DNA of 64,000 nt from Cytophagales bacterium (GCA_030448185.1 JAUJNL010000019.1:18369-82368), one strand, 5' to 3'. Shown: positions 36,450 to 47,868, counted from the stretch's first letter. Translations and numbers: made by a program. The notes: a model not told the origin generated them from the letters alone.

Positions 36450-37255
36450 TTACTTCATCGGCTGCCAGTGCCGATTAATCACTTCCAGGATTCCCTGTTG
36501 AATAGGCTCTGCTGCCGATGCAATAATTTGTCCGCCGAATAAATAGGTATTTCCGCCCTTAAAATCGGTGACCATGCCGCCAGCCTCTTGCACCAGCAAC
36601 ACACCGGCTGACATATCCCAGGAGTTAAGATTGTATTCGTAAAAGGCCTCAAAACGGCCACAAGCTACGTAAGCCAGATCTATGGCTGCCGAACCGAGCC
36701 GACGCAGACCGTGAGAACGCAGCAGCAGCTCACGCAGAATGGCTAGATAAATGTCCATTTTTCCGGAGTCAGCATACGGAAATCCGGTTGCAATCAGGCT
36801 CTCCTCCAGCCGGATAGTTTTGGATACTTTGATCGGCTGCCCATTGCAATAGGCCCCGCCGTCCTTCCAGGCGTAAAAGCACTCATTCAGATTTAACTCC
36901 TGAATTACGCCAGCTAATACATATTCCTTATGAGCAAAACCAACGCTTATACATAAAATGGGTAATCCGTGAATAAAATTAGTCGTTCCATCAAAGAGGG
37001 TCGTAGTCCAGTTCAAGGTATCGGAACGGTCCGTAGTAGTTTGTTCTTCGGTGATAAACCCTGCTTCCGGTAAGATTTGCCGCAAACCTTGCACCAGTAA
37101 TTTTTCGGCTTCTTTGTCAGCATATGACACTAGGTTATTGGCGGCACCTTTGTATTCTACGTGGCTCAGATCAAAGGCAGCCGCTTCCGGTTTTGATAAT
37201 TGACCGCTTTTTTGGTCAGTTCAGTTACTTGCAGACAAATGGCTTGAAGGTTCAC
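36450..37255 (-). CDS. Inositol monophosphatase family protein (frameshifts)
   Basis: About 265 aa when the N-terminal part (VNLQAICLQVTELTKKA, then SKPEAAAFDLSHVEYKGAAN) is joined to the track ORF through a one-base shift near 37200; GTG 37255 is the probable start. Landmarks: LPEAGFITEEQ (metal-binding Glu), FDGTTNFIHGLPI, LRRLGSAAIDLAYVACGR and SWDMSAGVLLVQEAGG. The usual DPLDGTTN motif reads TTLFDGTTN, but shifting one base in and one base out over eight codons gives YDPLDGTTN, so the missing active-site Asp is probably a double indel error. It removes phosphate from inositol phosphates or related sugars. Confidence 0.82.
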
Positions 37256-37431
37256 GGGCAGGTTTGTTTTAATGACGAAATTTAGAAATGCGAATTTGAG
37301 AATTATCTACTTTATAAAAGAGTGTCAGACAATGGCAAATTTTGAATGCTAACTATTAAATTAAGTAGCCATAATTTATTGAGAGATAACTTGTTGGCTC
37401 TACCCATTAGGCATTAAGCCTTTAAAATTTA

Positions 37432-39110
37432 TCATTTTTTAGAAGCAAGCGCCACTCTCCTGCTACGCCGCCTCATCACGGCTTTTACTAAGGTAAACAG
37501 CAACATTGCCAGGCCGGCCCCGGAAAACCAAAACGGCCAATTACATCTCCATACCGGACGTAGAAGGTAACCTCATCATTAGCGGCAAACTCGCCCGGAT
37601 GGCGGCCTGTTCCCAATATTTAGTTGCTGAATATCGCCCGCTGGTCCACAAAAGCCGAAATACCCGTATTGGCCGACCGGGCTATGCACCGTCTGGTTTC
37701 AATGGCCCGTAACGATCAAAGCCAGGTGTTGCCGGTGTCCCGGTGTATTGCCCCACCAGCCATCATTGGTAATAATCGTAATAAATTGAGCTCCGGCCCA
37801 CACAGTATTCAGTCATAAACTCGCCATAAATGGATTCGTAGCAAATAGCCGGTGCCAGACCAATATCCTGTTCGTGTTTGAAAACAGTTCGTTCTTTTTT
37901 GCCTGCCATAGCCTCCTGAAGTTCCTCCCAAATCAAAAATCAGTTGGGTGAGAAACCCAAAAACTTCCGGGTAAAGGCAGGATCTCCACGCCGGGCACCA
38001 GCTTGGATTTATGGTAGAATACCAGAGGCTGATCCGGACGGACAAATAAGGCTGTATTATATACGTCAAAGTAGCCGAGATCACTGCGAAAACGGGCCGT
38101 AACAGACCTCTTCTTTACTGTTGAAATGCCAGGCTGGTTACCCCCGTGACCAACGATACCTGGGGGTGTCGGCGGACAAATTCCTTTATCTGGTTAATGA
38201 CCCCTTCGTTTTCAATTTCTTCCTCCCAGAACGTACCATCAATGGCGGTTTCCGGCCAGATTACAAACCGGGTATTGGGTGTAATCTGCGCTTCTGACAA
38301 GCTGATGAACCGGCTTACCCTGATCCTCAAAGGGAATAAAATGAGCAGTTCCGGCAAACTTTTCGGTATATGGGTCAATATTAGGCTGCACCACGACAAA
38401 CTCAACAGCTTCTGCTTTCTTCAGCACACCGTGGGCATAATACAAGTAATAAGATAGTAGAATGGGCGTAATGGTTACCACAATCACGTAGAAATCAGCT
38501 CCGGCGGGCTGCTGGAGAATAGATACCCCGGTGACGGATGAGGGCAAAAAACGCAAACAGATTTGCCAGTAACACCCATAGGGTTCCCCCAGAACACCCG
38601 TGTACTCGTACCACTGCACCCAATGAAGGCGTAAACATGAACCCATTGCCTAAAGTCAGCCACGGCCAGGATAAATCCCAGTTCAGATGAATGTATTCAA
38701 AGGCGATCCAGTACAGCAGCAATGACAAGTACCCAATCCGGGGCGTGGTTACGCGTTTGGTGTAGTGAAACAGCATCAGTGGAATACACTGCAGAAAAGA
38801 ATTGGCAATAATGGCGAAAATACCCCCGGCTGCCGTGGCTGCTCCCGCTTCAATAGTATTAAGTGTCCACCAGGTGGTCAGCGTATTCCAGACAAATAGG
38901 CTCAGATAGGCGTATTTGAAGAATTTGCGTCCGGGGCAGGCAAAATCCGGAATAAAATACTGGCCTCCAGGCGGAGCAGAGGGACAAAAGCAAACAGCAG
39001 GGTAATGAAAGCGGTTTGATCAGCCAGCCCAACGATAACAGTACACCGGTCATGATGGCCAGCAACGGGTAATACCAGCGACTATTTCTGATGGCTACTA
39101 ACAACAACAA
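37432..39110 (-). CDS. lnt: Apolipoprotein N-acyltransferase (many frameshifts)
   Basis: An N-terminal membrane domain (TGVLLSLGW, LLLYWIAFEYIHLNWDLSWPW) is followed by the nitrilase domain: FVIWPETAIDGTF (catalytic Glu), KLVPGVEILP (Lys) and APAICYESIYGEF (Cys). The end reads TNDGWWGNTPGH, EVTFYVRYGDVIGRFGF and VALASKK with stop at 37432. These pieces lie in changing frames with at least eight one-base breaks over 1.7 kb. The complete motif order argues for one intact gene with a poor consensus. The enzyme adds the third acyl chain to lipoproteins at the inner membrane. It is the last gene of rsmI-lnb-lnt. Confidence 0.78.
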
Positions 39111-39132
39111 TGGGGTTTAAAATAAACAATCG

Positions 39133-40333
39133 CTATACCTGTATTCTTTTTTCAGGTTGTCTGGCGCTTGTCTTCATATGATAATATAAAAACAGGGCTC
39201 TAGCGCCTAAGGCAAAGATCAAAGGGATGAGTTCCCCATCTATTTCCTGCGGTAACCACGGGAAGCTTTTCCAAGAGCCCGGCCAGAAGCATACCAGAAA
39301 GCCAGCCAGTATCCAGCGATGATTCCTTTGCTACGGGCCATACCTAAAAGTAAGCAATGTCCCGGAAATGCCCATACCAGGTTCCAGTTGTTTTTTTTAG
39401 TGACTGAGTGGTCGGTACCAATCCCACAAAAACAACAGCAAAAGACCTAACACTGCGGTAAAGCCGAATAGGAAAGCATCCAGACCGGGAGTCTTTTTTC
39501 TCCTTTTCAGGTCGAAAAAAGTAATGACCAACACCACTAATAGCAGGAGTAATGAGAACTGGTCTGAGAACGGTTGACTGGACTGGAACAGGACTAGCCT
39601 CAAATAAAGTCATTGTTTGGCTTACCAGCTGCACTGGTTTGCCTGTTTGCAGCAGCGTGGCTGACTCGAATCCTCCCATCAGAAAGTCGGGCAGAAACAT
39701 AGCCTGATACGGCGTAGCTATCCGGTCGGACGGCATGCCCTGCCCGATATCCATGCCAAAATCGGCCCCAATACTTGTCAATAGGTATATATCGAGTAGT
39801 TGCCGGAAGGTATACGTTTTATCCAGCTTCAGATGAAACTGCAAGGAATCTCCGCAAGTTCGTTTAAGCGCATCGCGGATGCGGGTGGAGCAGTTATCGT
39901 AAAAAAAATCGTACCGGTAGTTGCGGTTTTCGGGTAGGGCATTCCATTCCAGAAAGGCAAACAGCCGCTGTTTTTGGACTACCGGCAAGGCAGAACCTGC
40001 TCGGTCAGGCTGCGGTTCTGCTGCTGTGCCTCCCAGTACATATGGGTGAATGGAGCCGTAGACAGCAGGTAGTCTAATTTGCCCCGCACAAACTTTACGT
40101 AAAACCCGGCTCCCCGAAGTCAAAAGTGCCGTAATTGTATACCTTGTCAGCCCATTCATAGGATCCATAACGCGGATAGCACTGTGGCCAAATGTCGAAT
40201 AGAGTTCCTCGCCGGGGGATAAGGTAAGCAGACTTACCTGAGCGGCTGGGGACAAGGTGGGTGCAACCGTCTGAGCGAACAGCCAGCCGGGATAGACTAT
40301 TAGCAGCAATAGAAGCTTAAGATTTCTTTTCAT
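39133..40333 (-). CDS. Lnb-type (DUF4105) lipoprotein N-acyltransferase candidate (frameshifts)
   Basis: ATG 40333 gives a signal peptide (LLLLLIVYPGWLFAQ). The periplasmic Lnb/DUF4105 domain has LLTLSPGEELYSTFGHSAIR, then in a second frame VYNYGTFDFGEPGFYVKFVR, and back in the first frame RYDFFYDNCSTRIRDAL; His and Cys here are the proposed catalytic residues of the family. The track ORF is thus wrong for about 60 codons in the middle, caused by two compensating indels. A third shift near 39600 opens the C-terminal membrane helices (LLLLLVVLVITFF, GLLLLFLW) and the stop at 39133. Start overlaps the rsmI stop (ATGA). Confidence 0.75.
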
Positions 40334-41009
40334 TTTTTTCCGTCCACTACAATCACAATTTCACCTTTGACCGTGTGTGCACCAAAATGGGCTATTATTT
40401 CCTGCAAAGAGCCGTTGACGGTCTCTTCGTACAGCTTCGTCAGTTCCCGGGATACGAAGCCAGCCGTTCCGGGCCGAAGACTTCGGCAAACTGGGTAAGC
40501 GTTTTAACCAGCCGGTACGGCGATTCGTAGAAAATCATGGTACGTTCTTCTTCCGTCAGGAATTGCAGGCGGGTCTGACGGCCTTTTTTCTGGGGCAAAA
40601 ATCCCTCAAATACAAAACGGTCACTGGGTAAGCCGGATTTTACCAAGGCAGGTACAAAAGCCGTAGGTCCAGGCAGGCATTCTACCGTTACCTCATTCTG
40701 CAAACACGCCCTTACCAGCAGGAAACCCGGATCAGAAATGGCCGGTGTACCCGCATCGGATACCAAGGCCATTTTCTCCCCTTTCCGCATCCGTTCGATC
40801 AGATGATTGACAGTTTGGTGTTCATTGAATGCGTGGTGACTTTGCAACGGCTTCTGGATTTGCAGGTGTTTGAGCAGCATACCTGTATTCCGGGTGTCTT
40901 CGGCCAGAATTACATCCACTTCCTTTAGTATCCGGAGGGCCCGCAGCGTAATGTCTTCCAGATTACCAATAGGCGTCGGGACAAGGTAAAGTGATGTCTC
41001 CTGGGGCAT
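40330..41009 (-). CDS. rsmI: 16S rRNA (cytidine-1402-2'-O)-methyltransferase
   Basis: Tetrapyrrole-methylase fold enzyme that methylates the ribose of C1402 in 16S rRNA. It has SLYLVPTPIGNLEDITLRAL at the start, VDVILAEDTRNTGMLLKHL, KMALVSDAGTPAISDPGFLL and CLPGPTAFVPAL, all characteristic. The track ORF stops at 40440 because of a one-base shift; the next frame supplies RELTKLYEETVNGSLQEI and HTVKGEIVIVVDGKK with stop at 40330-40332. The stop overlaps the lnb start by four bases, so the two are translationally coupled. Confidence 0.9.
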
Positions 41010-41051
41010 AGGTTAATGCGATGATTAGAGAATGTACTTATGGGCGGATTA

Positions 41052-41162
41052 TTGTTGAATTGTTTTTATCCTAAATGATTCTTTGCTAAGGCTTATCTGA
41101 GCTTTTTTCAGCCATTTAACCATTTAGCAATTCAACCATATAGCCATATAACAATTCAACAA
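41052..41162. repeat. Inverted 13-mer enclosing AACCAT/AATTCAAC-type repeats
   Basis: TTGTTGAATTGTT (41052-41064) and its exact complement (41150-41162) bound a segment containing degenerate units such as CCATTTAACCATTTAGCAAT and CAACCATATAGCCATATAAC. It fills the gap upstream of rsmI. No protein is encoded. It may form a long stem or be a remnant of a small repeat element. Confidence 0.5.
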
Positions 41163-41168
41163 AGTCAT

Positions 41169-41405
41169 TCATCCTTGGTAAAGCTTATCTATTTTCTCAG
41201 CCAGTTTACGATCGCGGTCAGTCACCGTATTACCGGCATCGTGCGTGTTGAGTTCAATGTCTACTCGGTTGTACACATTGTACCAGTTGGGGTGGTGGTT
41301 CATTTTTTCGGCTTCCAAAGCCACCTTGGTCATAAAGGCAAAAGCCTCCACGAAATTCTTAAACTGAAAGGATCTTTTCAGCTTATTATCTTCTTCTTTC
41401 CACAT
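41169..41405 (-). CDS. 4a-hydroxytetrahydrobiopterin dehydratase (PCD/DCoH family)
   Basis: A 78-aa protein, slightly short for the family but complete in motif: [20 protein letters not shown], then [20 protein letters not shown], which contains the catalytic HHP and the WxxxYNxV pattern, and [20 protein letters not shown]. It dehydrates the pterin carbinolamine produced by aromatic amino-acid hydroxylases; no hydroxylase gene is seen here. Start ATG 41405 is the only sensible one. Orphan location between rsmI and the divergent DUF72 gene. Confidence 0.85.
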   Translation of the reverse strand: MWKEEDNKLKRSFQFKNFVEAFAFMTKVALEAEKMNHHPNWYNVYNRVDIELNTHDAGNTVTDRDRKLAEKIDKLYQG

Positions 41406-41549
41406 GGCTGTAAGTAGGTTTTAGTTGAATAGGCTGGTCAAAGTTGAACAAAACCAGAAACATAAAAAACTGGTTTTAGTGCAAAGTACTCCGAAAAGGG
41501 GGTAAAACTTCGGCAAATTCTGAAAATTTACGTATTACTCAATTGGATT

Positions 41550-42458
41550 ATGGATTTTGGTAAGTTAAAAGATATATCGAAGGTTGACTTCTCGCTGCCT
41601 CCCGATGCAGCGGGTACCGGGCAACTATTACGTCAATTCTCTAAAACGGATTCACTGAAAGTATACGTGGGCTGCCCGATCTGGACCCCCAAGGAATGGG
41701 TAGGAAAAATTTATCCGGCTACGGCTAAAGAGAAGGACTTTTTGTACCACTATACCAGGCAGTTTAACACCATTGAGCTGAACACTACGCATTACCGCAT
41801 TCCCGATCCGGAAACGATTATCCGCTGGAAAGCTGCTTCTGCTCAAGGCTTTACCTTCTGTCCCAAGTGGCCCCAGATTATCAGTCATGAGCTGGGGCTG
41901 GTGAATGCAGAGGGAATCAGCCGGGAGTTTCGTGAATCCATCCGGGGATTAGGTGAACATCTGGGTATTTCGTTTTTGCAATTACCGCCCCAATTTTCGC
42001 CCCGTCAGGCCCCGGTGCTGGCGGCTTTTCTGGAGAAACTTCCCGCGGACATCCCTTTAGCCGTCGAATTCCGGCACGAGGGCTGGTTTATTCCTTCCCG
42101 GGAAGCAGAAGATGTTTTTGCCTTACTTGAAGATTTAAAAATCAGCACTATTTTAACCGATGTAGCGGGCCGCCGCGACGCCCTGCATATGCGGTTGACT
42201 ACTCCGACTGCTTTAATCCGTTTTGTGGGCAATGGTCTGCATCCCAGCGATTACCGGCGGGTAGACGACTGGGTGCAACGCTTCGGAGAATGGTTTGAGC
42301 AAGGACTACAGACTTTATACTTCTTCGTACACGAACCAGACAACGTAACTTCACCGGAGCTGGCTCTTTACCTGATCCGGGAATTGAATAAGCGGTATAA
42401 ATTGAAATTGGCTGAACCACGAATTACGGTTCAGCCAATTCAGGGAAGTCTGTTTTAA
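41550..42458 (+). CDS. DUF72 (YecE-like) TIM-barrel protein
   Basis: Intact 302-aa protein. It carries the DUF72 hallmarks KVYVGCPIWTPKEWVGKIYP, NTIELNTTHYRIP, FTFCPKWPQIISH, GISFLQLPPQFSP and LAVEFRHEGWF, and near the end TLYFFVHEPDN. The family has a TIM-barrel fold and no established biochemical activity. Monocistronic by position, with the pterin dehydratase divergent upstream and the collagen-like gene convergent downstream. Confidence 0.88.
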   Translation: MDFGKLKDISKVDFSLPPDAAGTGQLLRQFSKTDSLKVYVGCPIWTPKEWVGKIYPATAKEKDFLYHYTRQFNTIELNTTHYRIPDPETIIRWKAASAQGFTFCPKWPQIISHELGLVNAEGISREFRESIRGLGEHLGISFLQLPPQFSPRQAPVLAAFLEKLPADIPLAVEFRHEGWFIPSREAEDVFALLEDLKISTILTDVAGRRDALHMRLTTPTALIRFVGNGLHPSDYRRVDDWVQRFGEWFEQGLQTLYFFVHEPDNVTSPELALYLIRELNKRYKLKLAEPRITVQPIQGSLF

Positions 42459-42523
42459 ATCTAAAATAACTGATTTTACTTTTTACAGTACAATCATATT
42501 TGATTGACTGTCTTCTTATACCA

Positions 42524-44365
42524 TTAATTCACTAGTACAATCCACGCTGAGCCATTCCATTGTTTGATTCTGCCAGTGGATGTGTCTAACCACAACATGC
42601 CTGTAAGGGGTGAAGTTGGAGCAGTAGTACTCACATTCATCTGTCCGCCCTGGCGGCTTCCATTCAGAGCGGCAGGAGCAGCTACTTCCTCAGTATAGGT
42701 AACCACGATTGAATATATACGATGCCTGATTTTAAAAACATCTGACAGATTTTCGTATGCATACCTTTGCATATCTACCATCAGCCTGTAGGTATAATTT
42801 TGATTATCAACCACCTGATTAACATTAGGGGGAACTGTTTGAGAACCATCACCAGGAGTACCTGAAGAACTCCAGCTGGCAATCGGCTGATTTATAGCTC
42901 CTCCAATGGGTTTGCGGTAGAGCCGTACATCGATGTTACCGTCTACCTCATCATCATAAAAATTTATTTTGATATTTTGAATAGTAGCCCCGTGCGGGAG
43001 ATGAACCGGAGCTGCTACCTTTGTATCGATGTCTTCATCGGATATGAATAAAAACCCAGCCTCGTAATCATAGTATTTGATTACATCGTATCTCTTCCCG
43101 GTACCTACGAAATCAGTAGGATCTATCGAATAAAATCTGGTGATGTGGGAGGAAGGTGCCGATGGAACGTTGGGAGCACTCCACTTACTACCATCCCAGG
43201 TAAGGACTTTTTCCGTTGTCGGCAGTTGTAATACTGCTAAGAGCCGCATCCAGAGCCTTACTTTGTAACTGATTAGCGTTCCAGATAGCTGTAGTGTTCT
43301 GAGCATTAAAAGTAGTGCCAGTTAATGAGAGCCCCGTGCCAGTTGTATAAGTAGTATTATTATCAGCAGCCGGAGCCCAGGTAGTTCCATCCCATTTTAA
43401 GGCTTGACCAGTAGTGGCACTCATCTGACTGATCTTTTCACCAGTAATGGCTCCGTTCCCAATCTTACCATTTGTAACCGCATTGGGGCTAGATCAACGG
43501 TAGCAACGGTAGCATCCTGAATTTGAGTACTAGTGACAGCACCAGGGTTAATTTTATTTGTAGTAATAGAGTTATTCAGAATCGTTAATACTCCAGCACT
43601 ATTCATAGTGGCATCACCACTCAATACCTGCTCCTGGGCTTGATTAGAGGCATTTCCTACTAATATTCGTCCAGTGGTCAGGGTGGATGAAGCAAAATTG
43701 CTTTTATTTTCCCATTGGGGTGTGCCAGAGGTATTGGTTGTCAACACCTTATTGGCATCGGTGCTCCCGGCTGAACTCATTTTACCAACGGTAATCGCCC
43801 CAGAGGCCAGCTCGTTGTTGCCAATGGCGCCTGCTTTGATCTGCAAGGCTGAAAATGTACCCGTTATGTCGCCGTCAGCTGTAGAGAGGTTAGTAATATC
43901 ATCACTGGCATTGGTATCTCCCGTATTCGTAATAGCACTACCACTGATACTGATGCCTGTACCTGCAGAATACATTGTATTATTGTCCGTATCAGCAACC
44001 CAAGAAGTGCCGTTCCATTTCAGCACTTTGTTATTGTCTGCCACTCCCAATATGGGGGTAGCTACCGGATTACCCTGAATTTTAGCAATAGCAGTAGTAT
44101 TCAAGCTCCCGGTAACATCCCCGCCTGCGGTAGCATCAAGCGTTGAACCAGATACACTAAGTCCGGAAGTTGCTCCTAATGCTATGGCTCCGGTTGCCCC
44201 GCCAACACTAGTTACCCCGGCGTTTGCAACCGGACTCAGGTCTACATCTTTGTTTACTCCGTTCTCCGTAATTCTTAGGGTATTCCCAATCAAAGCAGCA
44301 GAACTAATTAACTCGTTACTCGTACTTTCATCAGGGTGTGTAACTGTGTGTGACGAACCCGTCAA
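42524..44365 (-). CDS. C-terminal part of giant collagen-like secreted protein (frameshifts)
   Basis: Continuation of the collagen-like gene upstream, in the same frame after a TAG at 44384-44386. It is built of low-complexity modules of a phage tail-fibre or adhesin type: SGSTLDATAGGDVTGSLNTT, VLKWNGTSWVADTDNNTMYS, then ALKWDGTTWAPAADNNTTYT and LTWDGSKWSAPNVPSA. Frame changes near 43480 and 43200 link the three track ORFs. The last 180 residues form a distinct beta-rich head (RFYSIDPTDFVGTGKRYDVI) and end TGMLWLDTSTGRIKQWNGSA. It is probably the exposed tip of a surface fibre. No sorting domain of type A is visible at the end. Confidence 0.72.
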
Positions 44366-44383
44366 CCCTAAAGCTGCTCCTGT

Positions 44384-47302
44384 CTAGGTCAGAGACTGGA
44401 TTTCATTAGTTGGGCTATTATCGGCATCAGCTGGCAGAACGGCTGGTCTCCACTGATTAGCTGCACTATTCCAAGTAAGTACCTGTCCGTCGGTAGCACC
44501 CATTTGCCCTATTTTTTCCCCGCTGACTGCTCCAGCCGCAATTACGGGATTAGGATAACTCCCGGTCAAGTCACCTCCTGCAGGACCAGTAGCTGGTCCA
44601 ATTAATGAGATCCCACTTCCCCAGTTACCTCCAGACTTAGGGCCATACAAAACGCTGGAAGAAGTATTCAGGTAGAAATCTCCGTCTGATCCTATAGAGG
44701 CAGCAGGCACTGTTGTACCACTTAGAATAGTCTTTCCATCCACCCCATTACTGCCAGCAGCACCCGCCACTCCTTGAGGTCCGGCAGGTCCCTGCGGACC
44801 AGTTGCGCCAGCAGGCCCTTGCGGTCCACTTGCACCGGCAGGTCCGATGGCTCCTACAGGTCCTTGTGGCCCTATTTCTCCTTGTGGTCCAACTGGTCCT
44901 TGAGCACCTGTATCACCTTTATCTCCTTTTACTCCTTGAATACCCGCAAGCCCTTGCGGCCCTATTTCTCCTTGTGGTCCGGTATCTCCCTTGTCCCCTT
45001 TTGCTCCTTGAGGACCAACGGGACCAACTTCACCTTGTGGTCCCTCGGGTCCCTGAGGACCAGCAGGTCCTGCTATTCCAGGATCCCCCTTATCTCCTTT
45101 TACTCCCTGCAGACCAGCAGGACCCTGTGGGCCTTGGATTCCCTCAGGTCCTACTTCCCCTTGCGGACCAACAGGGCCAGCAGGCCCTTGTGGACCCACT
45201 TCCCCTTGTGGTCCCTGCGGGCCAGCGGGGCCTTGAGGTCCGGTGTCTCCCTTGTCTCCTTGAGGTCCAACCGGTCCTGCTAAACCAGTATCACCTTTAT
45301 CTCCTTTTGATCCTTGGATACCTGCTACTCCCTGCGGACCGATAGGCCCTATTTCACCTTGTGGTCCTTGCGGACCAACTTCACCTTGGGGACCAGTTGC
45401 GCCAACAGGGCCAGCAGGCCCTTGTGGACCCATATCGCCTTTATCCCCTTTCAAACCCTGAGGGCCAGTTAACCCTTGAGGTCCAACTGGTCCTTGAGGA
45501 CCAACATCTCCTCTATCACCCTTGTCCCCTTTTGCTCCTTGAGGGCCTACCATCGATACACCGCTTCCCCAATTGCCAGCTGTTTTGGGTCCGAACAAAA
45601 CATTATTACTAACATTTATGTAAAAATCCCCATCAGCTCCTGCACTTCCAGTAGGGTTACCAGTTCCGTTTAAGATAGTGCGTCCATCAGCTCCTGCTGA
45701 ACCAGTCGCACCCGGGCTTCCAGGAATTCCTTGCGGTCCCTGGAGGCCAACCGGACCTTGCATTCCTTGTGAACCTGTTGGTCCTTGAGGACCAATTAAA
45801 GAAATACCACTTCCCCAACCACCTGATATCTTGGGTCCAAACAGCACACTGGTATTTGTATTAATATAAAAATCCCCATCATTACCGGTGGTACCAGGAT
45901 CAGTTGTCCCATTTAGAATTGTCCGTCCGCTTATACCCGCAAGCCCTTGCGGCCCTATTTCTCCTTGTGGTCCGGTATCTCCCTTGTCCCCTTTTACTCC
46001 TTGTGGCCCGGTTAACCCTTGTGGGCCTTGGATACCCTGAGGCCCAATATCTCCCTTATCTCCTTTTGGCCCTTGCGGTCCGACTTCTCCCTGAGAACCC
46101 GTATCTCCTTTTGCTCCCTGAGCTCCGGCAGGCCCTTGGGGGCCAGCTATTCCTTGTAATCCCTGATCGCCTTTGGCTCCCTGCGGCCCCATCAATTCAA
46201 TTCCTGTTCCCCAACCACTTGCGGATTTAGGTCCGAAAAGAGTAGCGGTACTTCTATTCAAATAGAAGTCGCCGGTAGTTCCCTCATCGGTTGGGTTCGC
46301 AATGCCACTTAAAATAGTCTTTCCATCTGCCCCATTACTACCAGCAGCGCCAGCCACTCCCTGAGGCCCGGCAGGTCCGATGGCTCCTGCGGGTCCTTGT
46401 GGCCCTATTTCTCCTTGTGGTCCAACTGGTCCTTGAGCACCTGTATCACCTTTATCTCCTTTTACTCCTTGAATACCCGCAAGCCCCTGCAGCCCTTGCG
46501 GTCCGGTTGCACCAGTCGGACCAACTGGACCAACTTCGCCTTTATCCCCTTTCAAACCCTGAGGGCCAGTTAACCCCTGCGGGCCTACTTCTCCTTGAGG
46601 GCCAACATCTCCTTTATCACCCTTGTCCCCTTTTGCACCAGTCGTACCAACTTCGCCTTGTGGCCCCTCGGGTCCCTGAGGACCAGCAGGTCCTGCTATT
46701 CCAGGATCCCCCTTATCTCCTTTTACTCCCTGCAGACCAGCAGGACCCTGTGGGCCTTGGATTCCCTCAGGTCCTACTTCCCCTTGCGGACCAACAGGGC
46801 CAGCAGGCCCTTGTGGACCCTTCAAACTCATCCTTAATTGATACAATTCACCGACCCGTTCATATACTTCTCCATTTGTTGTATTCAGATAAAAATCACC
46901 TTCCTTTCCAATTGAGTTGTCTGGAAGGCTGACTCCGGTTCGCCAAGTGGTTCCAGTGGCGGTAGTACCGTTTCCTCCCAACTCAATCCACTGGGTATCT
47001 TTCCAGTAATAGAACTTCTTTTCAGAAGCGTCAAAAACTAGTAAACCATTTTCTTTAGGGGAGAGGGAAGTAGTAAATGCAGGTGCCGTACGCTGAGCCG
47101 TAGTTAGACGGGGAACCAGCAATCCTTGATTGCCAGCAGGAGAAACCAGGTCTAACACAGCGTAACTATTGGGCTGGTTCGTTCCTATTCCAACCGAATT
47201 TTGCCCTTTCGCCTCTTCATACGTCCCGGATAATACCATTAAGCAAAGAATAGCAAAAAGGGTCTGAGAATAACTCAGTTTAACGGAGTAAAAATGATAC
47301 AT
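44384..47302 (-). CDS. Giant collagen-like (Gly-X-Y) repeat surface protein, N-terminal part
   Basis: A 972-aa frame with a signal peptide ([19 protein letters not shown]) and an N-terminal module common in Bacteroidota fibre proteins ([20 protein letters not shown]). From about residue 155, collagen triple-helix repeats dominate ([20 protein letters not shown]), with many GDKGD triplets. Four copies of a 45-residue spacer interrupt the collagen blocks, each like [20 protein letters not shown] followed by LFGPK and a [13 protein letters not shown] end. The frame stops at a TAG at 44384, six codons before the in-frame continuation, so the full product would be about 1,590 aa. It is likely an extended surface filament or adhesin. 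Internal 180-bp near-identical duplications show recombination. Confidence 0.85.
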   Translation of the reverse strand: MYHFYSVKLSYSQTLFAILCLMVLSGTYEEAKGQNSVGIGTNQPNSYAVLDLVSPAGNQGLLVPRLTTAQRTAPAFTTSLSPKENGLLVFDASEKKFYYWKDTQWIELGGNGTTATGTTWRTGVSLPDNSIGKEGDFYLNTTNGEVYERVGELYQLRMSLKGPQGPAGPVGPQGEVGPEGIQGPQGPAGLQGVKGDKGDPGIAGPAGPQGPEGPQGEVGTTGAKGDKGDKGDVGPQGEVGPQGLTGPQGLKGDKGEVGPVGPTGATGPQGLQGLAGIQGVKGDKGDTGAQGPVGPQGEIGPQGPAGAIGPAGPQGVAGAAGSNGADGKTILSGIANPTDEGTTGDFYLNRSTATLFGPKSASGWGTGIELMGPQGAKGDQGLQGIAGPQGPAGAQGAKGDTGSQGEVGPQGPKGDKGDIGPQGIQGPQGLTGPQGVKGDKGDTGPQGEIGPQGLAGISGRTILNGTTDPGTTGNDGDFYINTNTSVLFGPKISGGWGSGISLIGPQGPTGSQGMQGPVGLQGPQGIPGSPGATGSAGADGRTILNGTGNPTGSAGADGDFYINVSNNVLFGPKTAGNWGSGVSMVGPQGAKGDKGDRGDVGPQGPVGPQGLTGPQGLKGDKGDMGPQGPAGPVGATGPQGEVGPQGPQGEIGPIGPQGVAGIQGSKGDKGDTGLAGPVGPQGDKGDTGPQGPAGPQGPQGEVGPQGPAGPVGPQGEVGPEGIQGPQGPAGLQGVKGDKGDPGIAGPAGPQGPEGPQGEVGPVGPQGAKGDKGDTGPQGEIGPQGLAGIQGVKGDKGDTGAQGPVGPQGEIGPQGPVGAIGPAGASGPQGPAGATGPQGPAGPQGVAGAAGSNGVDGKTILSGTTVPAASIGSDGDFYLNTSSSVLYGPKSGGNWGSGISLIGPATGPAGGDLTGSYPNPVIAAGAVSGEKIGQMGATDGQVLTWNSAANQWRPAVLPADADNSPTNEIQSLT

Positions 47303-47868
47303 GCAGGTATATCTTCAGGTAGAAATGATAAAAACAACAAAGTGATTTTTGATTAGGTCGATTCAATCATCGAATAATTTTTATCTGTTTAAGGCAGTAA
47401 ACTTGCTTTACAGGCCTGCCTGATAAGCTGATAAAAACGCCCATTCATTTTTCACCTTGAGCGTATATTCAAGTATTTTTTTATTTGGTGACTATCTAGG
47501 TTATTCAGTTTTGATAGTGTGATGTAATAAGCTCCTTTATTTGGATTGGCCCCTACACCAAACCAGGCCTCCCTCAGGATATTGTACTCTCAATTTTTCC
47601 TTATTTGCTGCTTATCCACCCCGTTGTCTTATTTAAATTTGGCCTGCTTCACGTATTCCTTTATAATTTGAGGATGTCAGTAAAAATAGATGAATGCATC
47701 TGGCTGAATCTTCCTTTTTAGCCAGCTATCATACAATACCTTAAAACGCCAGCATCTTTATCTTTTCCCCGTTTGGGAGGCTTTAAACATCTACCCTCTT
47801 TCATGCGTTGGATGATAACACAAACTATGCACGGCGTGAGTCCTTTTATTAACTAACCTTCAACCACT
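47303..47868. other. Gene-free interval
   Basis: About 565 bp of AT-rich DNA between the divergent collagen-like and FAD/Rieske genes. I see no ORF, no RNA gene signature and only a weak six-base hairpin (CTGGCT/AGCCAG) near 47700. It must contain both promoters, but I cannot point to a convincing -33/-7 pair. Confidence 0.4.

Noticed and set aside
36900-37100. Inositol monophosphatase lacking the catalytic DPLD aspartate, suggesting a new function
   Set aside because: A one-base-in, one-base-out change over a few codons restores the motif, so error is the simpler reading.
44760-46830. Regular short repeats that could suggest a CRISPR array or tandem satellite
   Set aside because: The repeats are codons of Gly-X-Y collagen triplets on the minus strand; there are no constant repeats with unique spacers and no cas genes.
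44774-46932. Long plus-strand ORFs (169, 180, 177 aa) rich in Leu, Ser and Pro
   Set aside because: They are antisense shadows of the collagen-like gene and merely mirror its GGN-CCN codon pattern.
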